A stretch of 64,000 nt of DNA from CADEDV01 sp964596345 (GCA_964596345.1 CAZQSZ010000002.1:558001-622000); one strand, 5' to 3'. Shown: positions 26,654 through 35,586, counted from the stretch's first letter. Notes: generated by a model from the letters alone, not told the origin. Numbers and translations are program-made.

Positions 26654-28243
26654 TCAGCGTAATACAGTTTCAAGTAGTTTGTAAGAAGCTGTTTCTGCCA
26701 ATACTGTAACGGGGAATGAAAGTGCTGCAACTCTTTTTACAGCAAGACTATCTTTTTTATCAATCACAAAAATTAAATCCCTTCCTTTCCATGACGGATC
26801 AGTTTCGCCTGATTCAATAAAACGGGAAAGGGCTGTTCGTTTTTGGGCAACATACGGTGTGGTAAACGGATGAGAGAGCCACGGGTAGGCATTTGTATAA
26901 ACAGTACTCATGTATGGAATTAGTTCATCTGCGCCAATAAGTAACGATCGGTTTGTAGTATGCTTGTTTAAAAGGGAAAATACTTCTTTTTGTTCGCTGT
27001 TTAAATAGGAGGTAGATGCCGTTGTTGTTTTTACACTACTTTGGCTATAAATCCATACCAGGTTGTCGGAAAAGAAAAGTAATATCAAAAAGCCCAGACT
27101 GATCTTTTGGAAAAGGGATGCAGTTAATTTGCCAAGCAGATAATGTAAAGCCGGTATTCCCAGTATAAACAAAGACGTCCAGATATAACCCCTCGTGAAA
27201 TGCAATGGTTGCATCGGTTTCATCAGCACTTCATGATTGGCAAGCCCGAATGCAACAAGAAACCAAAGCAGGAATAAACGGTTTTGACTTTGGGAAAAAA
27301 ACTTTCCGGGTTTATTTATTTTCCAAATGCTTAATAATGCTAACAAACCTGTGATGGAATAAGCGGGTATGATACTGAAAAAACGAAGCCGCCAGTTCAG
27401 GGCATATTGTTCATTCACCGAGCGGTGATCGTCAAATTGATTGAGATAATACAGGTAATAATATAAATGAAAGAATAATATTAAGAGTTCGCCAATTACA
27501 AGCCAGGCAGGAATGTTTTTATTTTTGAATATGATCTTTTCAACCAGTAGCCAGGCGCTTGCAATACTTAACAGCTCAATGCCTGTAAAAGGGTGTGATA
27601 TAGACAGAATGGCTGATATAGCCAGCACCCCCGGCCATTTTTGTTTTAGCAAGCAGTAGATCACTCCAAGAAACAATACATGATAATATGCTTCGCAGGA
27701 AAAAAATAAAGCCCTGCCGAAATTAAGACCCCACCAGCCGGATCCCGGATCAAGAAAAAATATGCTGTTCACAGTTGAAGATCCGTAAAGCAGCTGCGCA
27801 AAAAGTCCTGAGACAGTTAGTAAACCACCACCCCAGGCAAATAGCCAGATGCTGATGGCCCTGTATTTATTACGGGTAAATAAGTGATCATATATTGAAA
27901 TGAGTAACCGGAAGCAAATAAGTGAACAGATCAGTGTAAAAGGGATCAATATCCAGCCGGGAGGGACACCTGCTTTTAAAAGCCCTGCAAAAAAGATGGT
28001 CTGCGTTTGAAAATAGATGGGCTGATGATCATCAGAATCATTGAAGGGGTTACTGTAAAAAAAACTGTTTTTGTCGCTGTCGAGATATTGTTTGGCATAT
28101 GCCACATACGATACATTATCGTGTTGTATAAAACCGGTTGGCTCCAGGTCTTTGGTATAATTAAAAAGATAGCCAAGAAAGAAAACAATCATTGGAGCAG
28201 TCAGCAGCAATGCAAATAACCAGTTTCTTGATTTGGGGATCAT
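26654..28243 (-). CDS. polytopic membrane protein, GT-C-like, unknown function
   Basis: 529 aa with about 11-13 hydrophobic helices and a soluble C-terminal tail of ~110 residues (around EQKEVFSLLNKHTTNRSLLIGADELI). An acidic pair in the first outside loop (FIQHDNVSYVAYAKQYLDSD) is where GT-C glycosyltransferases carry their catalytic Asp. It is the last gene of a run of overlapping genes for glycan building: its ATG overlaps the stop of the YfhO-like gene by 4 bases. I infer a lipid-linked sugar transferase, but no family is firmly recognised. Convergent with hscA, 4 bases apart. Confidence 0.65.
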   Translation of the reverse strand: MIPKSRNWLFALLLTAPMIVFFLGYLFNYTKDLEPTGFIQHDNVSYVAYAKQYLDSDKNSFFYSNPFNDSDDHQPIYFQTQTIFFAGLLKAGVPPGWILIPFTLICSLICFRLLISIYDHLFTRNKYRAISIWLFAWGGGLLTVSGLFAQLLYGSSTVNSIFFLDPGSGWWGLNFGRALFFSCEAYYHVLFLGVIYCLLKQKWPGVLAISAILSISHPFTGIELLSIASAWLLVEKIIFKNKNIPAWLVIGELLILFFHLYYYLYYLNQFDDHRSVNEQYALNWRLRFFSIIPAYSITGLLALLSIWKINKPGKFFSQSQNRLFLLWFLVAFGLANHEVLMKPMQPLHFTRGYIWTSLFILGIPALHYLLGKLTASLFQKISLGFLILLFFSDNLVWIYSQSSVKTTTASTSYLNSEQKEVFSLLNKHTTNRSLLIGADELIPYMSTVYTNAYPWLSHPFTTPYVAQKRTALSRFIESGETDPSWKGRDLIFVIDKKDSLAVKRVAALSFPVTVLAETASYKLLETVLR

Positions 28244-30369
28244 TCGGATATTTTCTTTTTACAAAGCTGTAAGATAAAGAATATAGCGATCAGCAGCAGG
28301 GTGAATGAAGAAACATATACAGCGAACCTGATAAAATCATGTGGCTCGAACCTGAGTTGTACAATATGCTTTCCTGCGGATACCGGTACGCTGATAAATG
28401 CCCGGTTGGTACGGTAAACCGGTATTTCAACGTTATCTTCAAATGCCCGCCAGCCATGATGATATTGCTGGAAGATGTTTAGAAGACCATCGTTATTTGC
28501 AGTAACCTCCAGTTCAATCATATTGGGACCAAACTTTATAATGGAGATGGTGCCGGTCGTGTGGGCGTTGATTTCAATTGCCCGCCCAATCCGTTCAAAC
28601 AAAACGATTCTTCCGCTGTCAGGTAATTCTGCTGTTGATAAAACAGTACTGTCAGAAAAATAGGCGAAAGGTGAGTTGTTCAGTGCATTTCTTAGTACTG
28701 AATCGGTAAGAAAATTTATATAAGTACTGTTAATAGTCGGTGTGATAATGTGATCCTGTATACTAATGGTTTTGCTATAGAATTTTTCCTGTCCCAGGGG
28801 GGATACTGTTGCTGAATCATTACCGGTAAAAGTGGTTACGGGTTTTGCTATCTCAGCAAGTGGATAATTTTTGAGAAATGAACCTATATATTGATCGACA
28901 GCTGAAGCCTTTACCTGCGAGATAAAAGTAAAGGGCAAAGCCATCCAGCAAAAAAATAAACTGTTCATGATCATCAGAGCGGGGATATGTCTCCTCAACC
29001 CTTTCCAGATAGCCCCCAAAAACAAGCTGATAAATATGATTTGAATGATTCCCTGTATAACTGCAATATCGGCAAAGCTGAGTTTATCAAAAATGGCTTT
29101 TCCTTTCTGTTGGCCGTTTAGTTGAAACAGGTTGGTTTGTGGTATATATAAGATTGAAATTCCCAGGAGCAGCATGATGATCGCTACAGAAATGACTTTT
29201 ATCTTTTTTGCATTAGTTTCTTTTTTTGCCAGGAAGGTATTTAATGCTGGGGCTGCTATTAAAATGATACCGATGGTGGTGAATATCCGCATGGAAGCGG
29301 GGTGCCTGAATGTGTTCATCAACGGAAGGAAACGATGGCACCATTCCCTGACCGGTGTGGCATCGCCGAGGCTGAAAAGAAATGAAAAGAGGATGATGCC
29401 AGCAATAAATTTATATACAGGGTTCAGTTTCCCCGCCAGGGTCAGCAGGAGGAACAGTAGAATGAATATCCCTGCTGATGCATTTCTCGCAACCAGGTCA
29501 GTTTGCAGTAAGGAATGGCCCCTGGATACGGCAGAAGGCAGTAAATAGGATATGCTGCTGAAAGGAGTAAAGGCATTGGTTTGTATCCTGCTCAGGCTGG
29601 TCCCGCTTCCTCTCTCATAATAATCCAAAAAATCCCACCAGGATAAAACAGCGGGGCTAATTATGAGCAGGAAAATAAGGATGGCAATTCCGGAGAAAAT
29701 AAAAATTGATTTTACAGGCCTTTCTTTATAGTACCGGATCAACCAGGTAATAAAACCGGCAAGGAGAATATAAAGGCTAAAAATGAAAAAACTGGGATAA
29801 CCTGCTGTTAATAATAAACCAAGGGCAATGGAGAGTTTTAACGCATTCTTCAGTCCGGGTTGATTTAACAGGCGGTAAAAATAAAGAAACACAAACGGAA
29901 GATATGCTGCACTGGTTACCCAGGGAATTATAGAGCCGCTATCGGTCATAAAACCACAACACAGATAAGAGGCAGCAGCAATAACAGCAGTTATAACACT
30001 ATTATTAAATTCTTTTACCAGTTTATACATCCCGGCAGCCGCCACAAATAAATAGAATAGTAATTCCCATTGCAGAACTGCCAGGTTATACCGGGTGAAA
30101 AGAGAAATGATCATCACGACAGGATTCCATACCCCGCTTTGTATATCACCGTGCAAAGGCAAGCCGGTGTACAGGTAGGGATTCCACCAGGGGAAATGAC
30201 CATTTTGAATTGCCTCGCTGATGTGGTAGCGATAGGGAAGAAAATAAACTAAAGCATCATTTTTCAGGCTGAATAGATGAAAGGTCAATGGCCAGTAAGC
30301 AACCAAAGTGATCAGTAGTAAAAGCAGGTAGTGCTTCCGGGTTAAAAAAAAAGTACTGATCTTTTGCAT
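28240..30369 (-). CDS. YfhO-family membrane protein, GT-C-type
   Basis: 709 aa from ATG 30369; a start at 30408 would overlap the upstream methyltransferase by 38 bases and adds no conserved sequence, so it is rejected. About 12 membrane helices and a periplasmic C-terminal domain (around ITPTINSTYINFLTDSVLRN to GKHIVQLRFEPHDFIRF) before the last helix, as in YfhO proteins. YfhO members modify cell-wall teichoic acids or surface glycans with sugars from polyprenyl-phosphate carriers. The GT2 enzyme two genes upstream could make such a donor. Coupled to neighbours on both sides by 1- to 4-base junctions. Confidence 0.8.
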   Translation of the reverse strand: MQKISTFFLTRKHYLLLLLITLVAYWPLTFHLFSLKNDALVYFLPYRYHISEAIQNGHFPWWNPYLYTGLPLHGDIQSGVWNPVVMIISLFTRYNLAVLQWELLFYLFVAAAGMYKLVKEFNNSVITAVIAAASYLCCGFMTDSGSIIPWVTSAAYLPFVFLYFYRLLNQPGLKNALKLSIALGLLLTAGYPSFFIFSLYILLAGFITWLIRYYKERPVKSIFIFSGIAILIFLLIISPAVLSWWDFLDYYERGSGTSLSRIQTNAFTPFSSISYLLPSAVSRGHSLLQTDLVARNASAGIFILLFLLLTLAGKLNPVYKFIAGIILFSFLFSLGDATPVREWCHRFLPLMNTFRHPASMRIFTTIGIILIAAPALNTFLAKKETNAKKIKVISVAIIMLLLGISILYIPQTNLFQLNGQQKGKAIFDKLSFADIAVIQGIIQIIFISLFLGAIWKGLRRHIPALMIMNSLFFCWMALPFTFISQVKASAVDQYIGSFLKNYPLAEIAKPVTTFTGNDSATVSPLGQEKFYSKTISIQDHIITPTINSTYINFLTDSVLRNALNNSPFAYFSDSTVLSTAELPDSGRIVLFERIGRAIEINAHTTGTISIIKFGPNMIELEVTANNDGLLNIFQQYHHGWRAFEDNVEIPVYRTNRAFISVPVSAGKHIVQLRFEPHDFIRFAVYVSSFTLLLIAIFFILQLCKKKISE

Positions 30370-30370
30370 A

Positions 30371-31081
30371 TTATTGTTTCTTCCAGACAGCCAAAATACT
30401 TTTTCCAAAGGAATAAAAGAAAATACGATCCGTGATCTTAGAGACCGGTATCATCCATTGATCCCATACCTGAACCTGTTTTTGTGCCGGGTATGATTGT
30501 CGTAATAACAGTTTGTTCAATAAAGAGGCAAAAAAGCCAACGGAGTCAAGGTAGATCATTTTTTGCCGGGTTAAAGAAGCTGGCTGAATGGCTGATAATG
30601 TTTTACGGGTATATCTCCTGTAGTGGCCAATGGCTTTGTCAAAGGGACTGAATAAAAAACGGAAAGCAGGAGAGAGGATGATAAGATGCCCGCCCTGTTC
30701 CAGGTGTTCAACTGCTTTTTTTATTTCTGTGGCATCATCCTCAATATGTTCAAGTACATCTATATAAATGATAGAATCAAACTTATCATTTATGTCTAAT
30801 GAATCCAGCGTTCCTTGTATTGTCTTGCAATTGGAAGGGAGCAGCTTGTTATTTATCTTCTGTTGAAGTATTTTTTGCATTGTTTCATCCGGCTCCAATA
30901 GCAGCCAGTTATCAGTTTTGCCTTTGTTTAATAAAAGTGTTGTTCCCCCGATACCGGCCCCCACTTCAAGTACTTTACCTTTCAGGAACATTGCTACGTG
31001 ACTGGCAAAATAGTTTTTCCAGTTAGTGGCTGTTTCAAAAAGCTGTAGTTCTTCCCCCGGGTATTTGTAATCTATACTCAT
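30371..31081 (-). CDS. class I SAM-dependent methyltransferase
   Basis: 236 aa, soluble. Motif I LEVGAGIGGTTLLL, the acidic residue after beta-2 (LLLEPDE) and motif IV IIYIDVLEHIEDD are all typical of class I methyltransferases of the UbiE/Methyltransf_11-12 type. The target is not readable. Position between a GT2 gene (4-base ATGA overlap) and a YfhO-like gene (1 base gap) points to methylation of a lipid-linked sugar or glycan. Confidence 0.85.
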   Translation of the reverse strand: MSIDYKYPGEELQLFETATNWKNYFASHVAMFLKGKVLEVGAGIGGTTLLLNKGKTDNWLLLEPDETMQKILQQKINNKLLPSNCKTIQGTLDSLDINDKFDSIIYIDVLEHIEDDATEIKKAVEHLEQGGHLIILSPAFRFLFSPFDKAIGHYRRYTRKTLSAIQPASLTRQKMIYLDSVGFFASLLNKLLLRQSYPAQKQVQVWDQWMIPVSKITDRIFFYSFGKSILAVWKKQ

Positions 31082-32025
31082 GCAGTGATTGTTTCAACGT
31101 CACCTGTATAATCTTTATAATGGTGAGCAGGTACAAATTTTCGCTGCGATTCAGAAGAAAAATACAGGAACATCGTAACAAGTGAAAGCAGGAAGCTCTG
31201 AAGCAGTACAATAAGCATGGATGAAATAACAGTGGATGTCCAGCCCGGAATGGCTAAAGTGGTGAACGTTTTAATACCAAGCAGGGTAAGAATGATCAAT
31301 AAAGAAAAACCTATGAGACAGCAGGAGAAAATCAGGAGACGACCGGCAATAATCTCCATGAACACAGAGATGGCCCCAAGTCCGAGCAGAAGTAATTTGC
31401 TGAAATTCATTTTTGATTGCCCTGCATACCTGGTTCCCTTGTGAGTTTGTATAGTTGAATAGGTTAGCCGGGATTTTAAAATTCCTCCTGCGAGGTGGCT
31501 CCATATTTCACTGTAATAAACAATTTTATCAAGGGATGCTTTCGGCATGATCATAAAATTGCCAAAAGATATTTTTCGGCCGGTCAGCAACCTGAAACTG
31601 ACTTTATAAAGCCGGTAAAACAATTTAAAGAGCATGTCTTCCCGGCGGGAACTGCGGTGGGCAAAAATTATATCACTGGCTTTCTTTTCTGCGGCAAGTA
31701 ATAACTCAAGAGCATCTTCAGGCCGGTCTTCACCATCTGTATCCATGATCAGTACCTTATCACAGCTGCTATTCTCCTTTATATAAGCCAGGCCAATTGC
31801 CAAAGCTTTCTGGTGCCCGATATTTCGCTGCAGGTACAATACCTGTACCGGGAAGAACGTCTTGGTAGTAATTTTCAATTCTTCCGTTGATCCATCATTT
31901 ACTATTAAAATACTGAATCGATATTCTTTGAGATGAGAAAACGCCTTTGCCAGTTCTGTTAAAAGCCGGTTCAGTGATTCGCCATCATTAAATAAAGGAC
32001 ACAGTATGGTTACATTTGTTTGCAT
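31078..32025 (-). CDS. family 2 glycosyltransferase with membrane tail (DPM/GtrB-like)
   Basis: 315 aa. The GT-A domain (1-220) starts TILCPLFNDGESLNRLL, has the metal/nucleotide motif IMDTDGEDRPEDAL, and ends with two membrane helices (about 225-290), the layout of polyprenyl-phosphate glucosyl/mannosyl transferases such as GtrB and DPM1. Expected to load a sugar on undecaprenyl phosphate at the inner face of the membrane, to be used by the GT-C-like proteins encoded downstream. ATGA overlap with the methyltransferase gene. Confidence 0.88.
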   Translation of the reverse strand: MQTNVTILCPLFNDGESLNRLLTELAKAFSHLKEYRFSILIVNDGSTEELKITTKTFFPVQVLYLQRNIGHQKALAIGLAYIKENSSCDKVLIMDTDGEDRPEDALELLLAAEKKASDIIFAHRSSRREDMLFKLFYRLYKVSFRLLTGRKISFGNFMIMPKASLDKIVYYSEIWSHLAGGILKSRLTYSTIQTHKGTRYAGQSKMNFSKLLLLGLGAISVFMEIIAGRLLIFSCCLIGFSLLIILTLLGIKTFTTLAIPGWTSTVISSMLIVLLQSFLLSLVTMFLYFSSESQRKFVPAHHYKDYTGDVETITA

Positions 32026-32079
32026 GTGCGGGTTTAAAGATACAATGCAGGTCTTTTATAATGAAATGCATGCAGGGAA

Positions 32080-33171
32080 TCAGTCGCTGTACTTTGTTTT
32101 AAGTTTAAGGAAATAGCTTTCAAAATAATGATAACTCAGCCAGCTCAGCAGCACTGCGCAGCCTGCTGCGGTTATGGAAATAGTCAGCTGAGCTCCCATG
32201 CCGGGTATTTGTTTGCTGACAATTTGCAGCAAATAACTGTTCATAATCAGGTATACCGGCCAGTGGAATATGTAAAATGAATAGGAGATGCGTCCAAAAA
32301 ATTTCAGTAAAGGGATATTGAAAATAAAGTTGATGATCTTTGTTTCCCTGTTAACCGCTTCATACACTAATAAGCCAAACATCATGGCAAAAGTGCTGTA
32401 ACCAACCAGCCCGGTGTAAGGAAAGGAAAAGGAATAGAAGCGGTTGATGAAATAAAAAAGAAAATTTATAGCAGCAAAACTCAATACGATAACCGCTGTA
32501 TTTCTTTTGATGAACTCAAAATTCATGTGTTTGAGTAAGGCAACAAGGCAGCCAATACAAATACCGTCAATACGGGTGAAAGTATAAAGATTGTAATAAG
32601 CGAGGTTCTCAATTTTATAGATCCACAAACCAAAGCGGAAAAGGATCACCAGCGATAAGAGGGTGCAAATAAATATCAAAAGATATTTAGGTTTTTTGAG
32701 CAACAGGATCACCAGCGGCCAGAAAATGTAGAACTGTTCTTCCACTGCTAATGACCAGTAGTGATTCAGTATATGAGCATTGTTAGGGTCTTTAAATATG
32801 TATAACCAGTTTTGCAGGTAGGTCCACAAGAAAAATTGGTTATGTGTATAATAATCCCATTTAATACTAGGGGAAGTGAGGGCCGGGAGTATAAAAAGAA
32901 AGATGATAAGGCTTAAATAGTATAAAGGGAATATCCGCAAGACCCTCCGCATGTAAAAATTGCGAAGGAAATTAGGTTTACCCACTGCATTCATTAAAAT
33001 ATCTGTGATCAGGAAACCGGAGAGCACAAAGAAGAGATCAACGCCCAGCCAGCCAAAATAAGACTGTTGTATAAAGCCGAAATTGTGATAAAGGACCACC
33101 AGCAGGATAGCCATGCCCCGGAGGCCGTCCAAGGCAGGATAATAAGACCTGTTTGCAGTAACAGCTGTCAT
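32080..33171 (-). CDS. acyltransferase family 3 (OafA/YrhL-like)
   Basis: 363 aa, about 10 membrane helices. Conserved features: YPALDGLRGMAILLVVLYH with the catalytic His after the first helix, LFFVLSGFLIT, and YMRRVLRIFPLYYLS (the RxxR motif). No C-terminal SGNH domain, so it is the short form. These proteins O-acetylate or otherwise acylate surface sugars, using cytoplasmic acyl-CoA. Lies between ribE (26 bases upstream) and GT2 (54 bases downstream) in the same direction. Confidence 0.9.
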   Translation of the reverse strand: MTAVTANRSYYPALDGLRGMAILLVVLYHNFGFIQQSYFGWLGVDLFFVLSGFLITDILMNAVGKPNFLRNFYMRRVLRIFPLYYLSLIIFLFILPALTSPSIKWDYYTHNQFFLWTYLQNWLYIFKDPNNAHILNHYWSLAVEEQFYIFWPLVILLLKKPKYLLIFICTLLSLVILFRFGLWIYKIENLAYYNLYTFTRIDGICIGCLVALLKHMNFEFIKRNTAVIVLSFAAINFLFYFINRFYSFSFPYTGLVGYSTFAMMFGLLVYEAVNRETKIINFIFNIPLLKFFGRISYSFYIFHWPVYLIMNSYLLQIVSKQIPGMGAQLTISITAAGCAVLLSWLSYHYFESYFLKLKTKYSD

Positions 33172-33197
33172 GCAGGGCAGAAATGGGTTAGTTATTT

Positions 33198-33785
33198 CTA
33201 TTTCAAAGATAATCTTCTCAGCAGATACTTGCCCAGTAGGTCAAATTCGAGATTTACCGTATCTCCTTTATGAATAGTGTGAATGTTGGTGTGTTCAAAC
33301 GTAAAAGGAATGATTGCTACTGTAAAGCTCTTCTTTTTGACATTAAAAGCGGTCAGGCTAATGCCATTGACAGATATGGAGCCTTTTTCAATGATCAGTT
33401 CCGCAAATTTCCCCGGGAATTCAAATTCAAACTCCCAGCTGCCTTCTTTTTCCCGGCGTTTCAGGCAGATACCGGTAGTATCCGCATGTCCCTGCACAAA
33501 ATGACCATCCAGCCTGCCGTTAACCGGCAGGCATCTTTCAATATTGACCAGGGTGCCGGTCACCCATTTACCGAGATTTGTTTTTTGGAGTGTTTCGTCA
33601 ATGGCGGTAACCCGGTGGCAATTATCCCTTGCTTCTTCCACAGTCAGGCAAACCCCGCTGTGGCTCACACTTTGGTCAATTTTTAGCTCGGCGGAAAGGA
33701 TGGATTCTACCCAAAATGTTTTGTTTGATCCATTGGATATGACCTCTTTAACTGCGCCGGTCGCTTCGATTATTCCTGTAAACAT
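33198..33785 (-). CDS. ribE: riboflavin synthase, alpha chain
   Basis: Converts two 6,7-dimethyl-8-ribityllumazine into riboflavin plus a pyrimidine. 195 aa, the usual length, made of two lumazine-binding barrels: MFTGIIEATGAV opens the first, GHFVQGHADTTG opens the second. The N-terminal MFTGII is diagnostic. It is the first gene of a minus-strand run into surface-glycan genes; whether they share a promoter is inferred from the 26-base gap. No FMN riboswitch is seen upstream. Confidence 0.96.
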   Translation of the reverse strand: MFTGIIEATGAVKEVISNGSNKTFWVESILSAELKIDQSVSHSGVCLTVEEARDNCHRVTAIDETLQKTNLGKWVTGTLVNIERCLPVNGRLDGHFVQGHADTTGICLKRREKEGSWEFEFEFPGKFAELIIEKGSISVNGISLTAFNVKKKSFTVAIIPFTFEHTNIHTIHKGDTVNLEFDLLGKYLLRRLSLK

Positions 33786-33882
33786 AGCTGCAAATTAGCT
33801 GTTATTGGTGGTTTTAGAATGGCCCGAAATGGAGGAGCAAATTTTTAAAGCAGGGAATCTTCCAATTTTGGATTTTTCCCTA

Positions 33883-33890
33883 TATCTTTG
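33883..33890 (+). promoter_or_regulatory. -7 element of rpsU
   Basis: TATCTTTG fits TAnnTTTG, 34 bases before the rpsU ATG. The expected -33 position has no clear TTTG. Confidence 0.5.
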
Positions 33891-33910
33891 CAACTCTAAA
33901 AAAAATACCA

Positions 33911-33918
33911 GGGAGGTA
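33911..33918 (+). promoter_or_regulatory. strong Shine-Dalgarno site of rpsU
   Basis: GGGAGGTA, seven bases from its GGAGGT core to the ATG at 33925, is complementary to the 16S rRNA 3' end. Other highly expressed genes in the window (tuf, rplK, rplA, rpoB) have no such site. It decides the start of rpsU at 33925. Confidence 0.85.
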
Positions 33919-33924
33919 TATACC

Positions 33925-34122
33925 ATGTTAATTATTGATTCAAAAGATTGCGAAAACATTGACAAAGCGCTGAAGAAGTACAAAAAGAAGTTCGAAAAAT
34001 CTAAAGTATTACTCCAGTTGCGTGAACGTCAGAGTTTCACCAAACCATCTGTCAGACGCAGGGGCCAGGTGCTGAAGGCGATTTACAAACAGAACATAGC
34101 CAGTGGCAAAATAGAGGCTTAA
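33925..34122 (+). CDS. rpsU: 30S ribosomal protein bS21
   Basis: 65 aa, basic, starting MLIIDSKDCENIDKALKKYK, with the C-terminal RRRGQVLKAIYKQ typical of bS21. The open frame reaches back to 33805, but the Shine-Dalgarno site and family length fix the start at 33925. In Bacteroidota bS21 helps hide the anti-Shine-Dalgarno of the ribosome, and its own strong site has been shown in Flavobacterium to allow autoregulation; the same arrangement is seen here. Ended by a hairpin at 34151-34188. Confidence 0.96.
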   Translation: MLIIDSKDCENIDKALKKYKKKFEKSKVLLQLRERQSFTKPSVRRRGQVLKAIYKQNIASGKIEA

Positions 34123-34150
34123 TTCGTTAGGCTTTTCCGATAATAGGAGA

Positions 34151-34188
34151 TAGCTGCAAAGTTTTATAGCTTTGTAGCTATTTTTTTT
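34151..34188 (+). terminator. terminator of rpsU, abutting the xerD start
   Basis: An 11-bp stem (34151-34161 with 34170-34180, one G-T wobble) with an 8-base loop is followed by eight T (34181-34188). The ATG of the recombinase gene begins at the next base. Confidence 0.8.
34167..34174 (+). promoter_or_regulatory. possible -7 element of xerD inside the rpsU terminator
   Basis: TAGCTTTG fits TAnnTTTG and would start a near-leaderless xerD transcript. It lies within the terminator hairpin and may be coincidental. Confidence 0.3.
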
Positions 34189-35088
34189 ATGTCATCCACT
34201 CCCGAACAGATTCAGTCCTTCATAGATTACCTGAAGTTTGAAAAAAGGTACTCTGTTCATACCGTTACGTCTTACCAGAACGATCTTAGTGCCTTTTTTG
34301 ACTACCTGGATCTGCAGTATGGAAAACTCACTTTACAAGAAATAACCGCCGGTTTCATCCGTAGTTGGCTGGCAGGGCTGAAAGATGAGGATATGAGTGC
34401 CAAGTCCATCAGCCGGAAGATATCTACTCTCAGATCCTTTTTTAAGTACCAGTTGAAAACGGGCAAATTAGAGGTATCGCCAACGGCAAATATTTTTGCT
34501 CCGAAAATTGGTAAACGGCTACCGGTATTTATAAAGGAGGAAGATACTAAGGAGCTGCTCCATTCTCTTTCCGGGCTCACAGAAGACTGGAAATCGCTGA
34601 ACGGCAAAATGCTGCTGACCTTGTTTTACACAACAGGTATGCGTTTAAGCGAACTGATCAACCTGAAAGAAAAGCAGCTTGACCTGGGCCGCTCGCAGAT
34701 CAAAGTGCTCGGAAAAGGGAATAAGGAAAGGATTATTCCTATCAGCAAAGAAGTAATTGCTATCATCAGGGATTACCAGCAATGGAAAAGAAAGGAATTT
34801 GAAGAAATGGAAGAGGTGTTGCTGGTGACGGAAAAAGGGAAGAAAATGTATCCCAAATACGCCTACCTGCTGGTGAAACAGTACCTGGGAGCAATCAAAA
34901 CACTTGACAAAAAAAGCCCACATATCCTTCGTCATACTTTTGCCACCCACCTGATGAACAGTGGCGCTGACCTGAATGCCGTTAAAGAGCTGCTGGGACA
35001 CAGCAGCCTTGCCTCCACGCAGGTTTACACACATAATACGATCGAAAAGCTAAAAGATGTCCACAAAAAGGCCCACCCGAAGGCCTGA
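34189..35088 (+). CDS. tyrosine recombinase, XerD/XerC-like
   Basis: 299 aa, the length of Xer proteins. N-terminal SAM-like core-binding domain (about 5-90), then the catalytic domain with all residues in place: R152 (TTGMRLSEL), the beta-hairpin lysine in LGKGNKER, H245 and R248 (HILRHTFATHL), H271 (LLGHSS) and nucleophile Y280 (QVYTH). Resolves chromosome dimers at dif during division. No phage or integron genes are near, and rpsU-xer-hpf looks like a stable housekeeping neighbourhood, so a chromosomal Xer is more likely than an integrase. Which of XerC or XerD it is cannot be decided here. Confidence 0.9.
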   Translation: MSSTPEQIQSFIDYLKFEKRYSVHTVTSYQNDLSAFFDYLDLQYGKLTLQEITAGFIRSWLAGLKDEDMSAKSISRKISTLRSFFKYQLKTGKLEVSPTANIFAPKIGKRLPVFIKEEDTKELLHSLSGLTEDWKSLNGKMLLTLFYTTGMRLSELINLKEKQLDLGRSQIKVLGKGNKERIIPISKEVIAIIRDYQQWKRKEFEEMEEVLLVTEKGKKMYPKYAYLLVKQYLGAIKTLDKKSPHILRHTFATHLMNSGADLNAVKELLGHSSLASTQVYTHNTIEKLKDVHKKAHPKA

Positions 35089-35128
35089 GATATTTCCACT
35101 TAAACAATAAAATTTTGACAATAATTTG

Positions 35129-35159
35129 TTTGTCTTGCCCGTTCAATTGTGTAACTTTA
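35129..35159 (+). promoter_or_regulatory. promoter of hpf
   Basis: TTTG at 35129-35132, a 19-base spacer and TAACTTTA at 35152-35159 fit the Bacteroidota consensus apart from the last base. It is about 90 bases upstream of the hpf start, leaving a long leader. Confidence 0.55.
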
Positions 35160-35247
35160 AAGTGAACATTAACTGCAAGCTTATGTAAGAAATGTACTTT
35201 TTAAAAGTTCTTTATTTATTGTTTCACAGTTAAAAATTGCGATTACT

Positions 35248-35547
35248 ATGAACGTAAACATTCAGACTGTTCGATTCGATGCGGACAGCCGGTTGGTAGA
35301 GTATGTCAACCGTAAATTAGAAAAGCTCAATACTTTTCACGACCGCATCATCAAAGTAAGTGTGTATCTGAAACTTGACAATGTGGTTCATACCATCAAA
35401 GACAAGATCGCAGAGATCAGAGTACACGTACCCCGTCAGGAATTTTTTGTCAAATCAACCAGTAAATCATTTGAAACATCTTTTGACGATGCCTTTGAAT
35501 CCATCGTTAACCAGATAAAAAGAAAAAAACAAAAGCAGGCCGCTTAA
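35248..35547 (+). CDS. hpf: ribosome hibernation factor, HPF/RaiA family (short form)
   Basis: 99 aa, the length of short HPF/YfiA proteins, with the beta-alpha-beta-beta-beta-alpha pattern and a basic C-terminal helix (VNQIKRKKQKQ). MNVNIQTVRFDADSRLVEYVN and the basic ...VHVPRQEFFVKSTSKSF region fit the family. Binds the decoding centre of 30S subunits in slow growth and blocks translation. Long-form C-terminal dimerisation domain is absent. Has its own promoter and terminator. Confidence 0.88.
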   Translation: MNVNIQTVRFDADSRLVEYVNRKLEKLNTFHDRIIKVSVYLKLDNVVHTIKDKIAEIRVHVPRQEFFVKSTSKSFETSFDDAFESIVNQIKRKKQKQAA

Positions 35548-35555
35548 AAAATTAC

Positions 35556-35586
35556 AAGACCCCGCCCACCAGCGGGGTCTTTTTTT
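35556..35586 (+). terminator. terminator of hpf
   Basis: A 10-bp stem (35556-35565 with 35572-35581), 6-base loop and a run of six T form a strong intrinsic terminator just after hpf. Confidence 0.9.

Noticed and set aside
34189..35088. Integrase of a mobile element
   Set aside because: Length and motifs fit chromosomal Xer; neighbours are rpsU and hpf, and no att-like repeats or cargo genes are seen.
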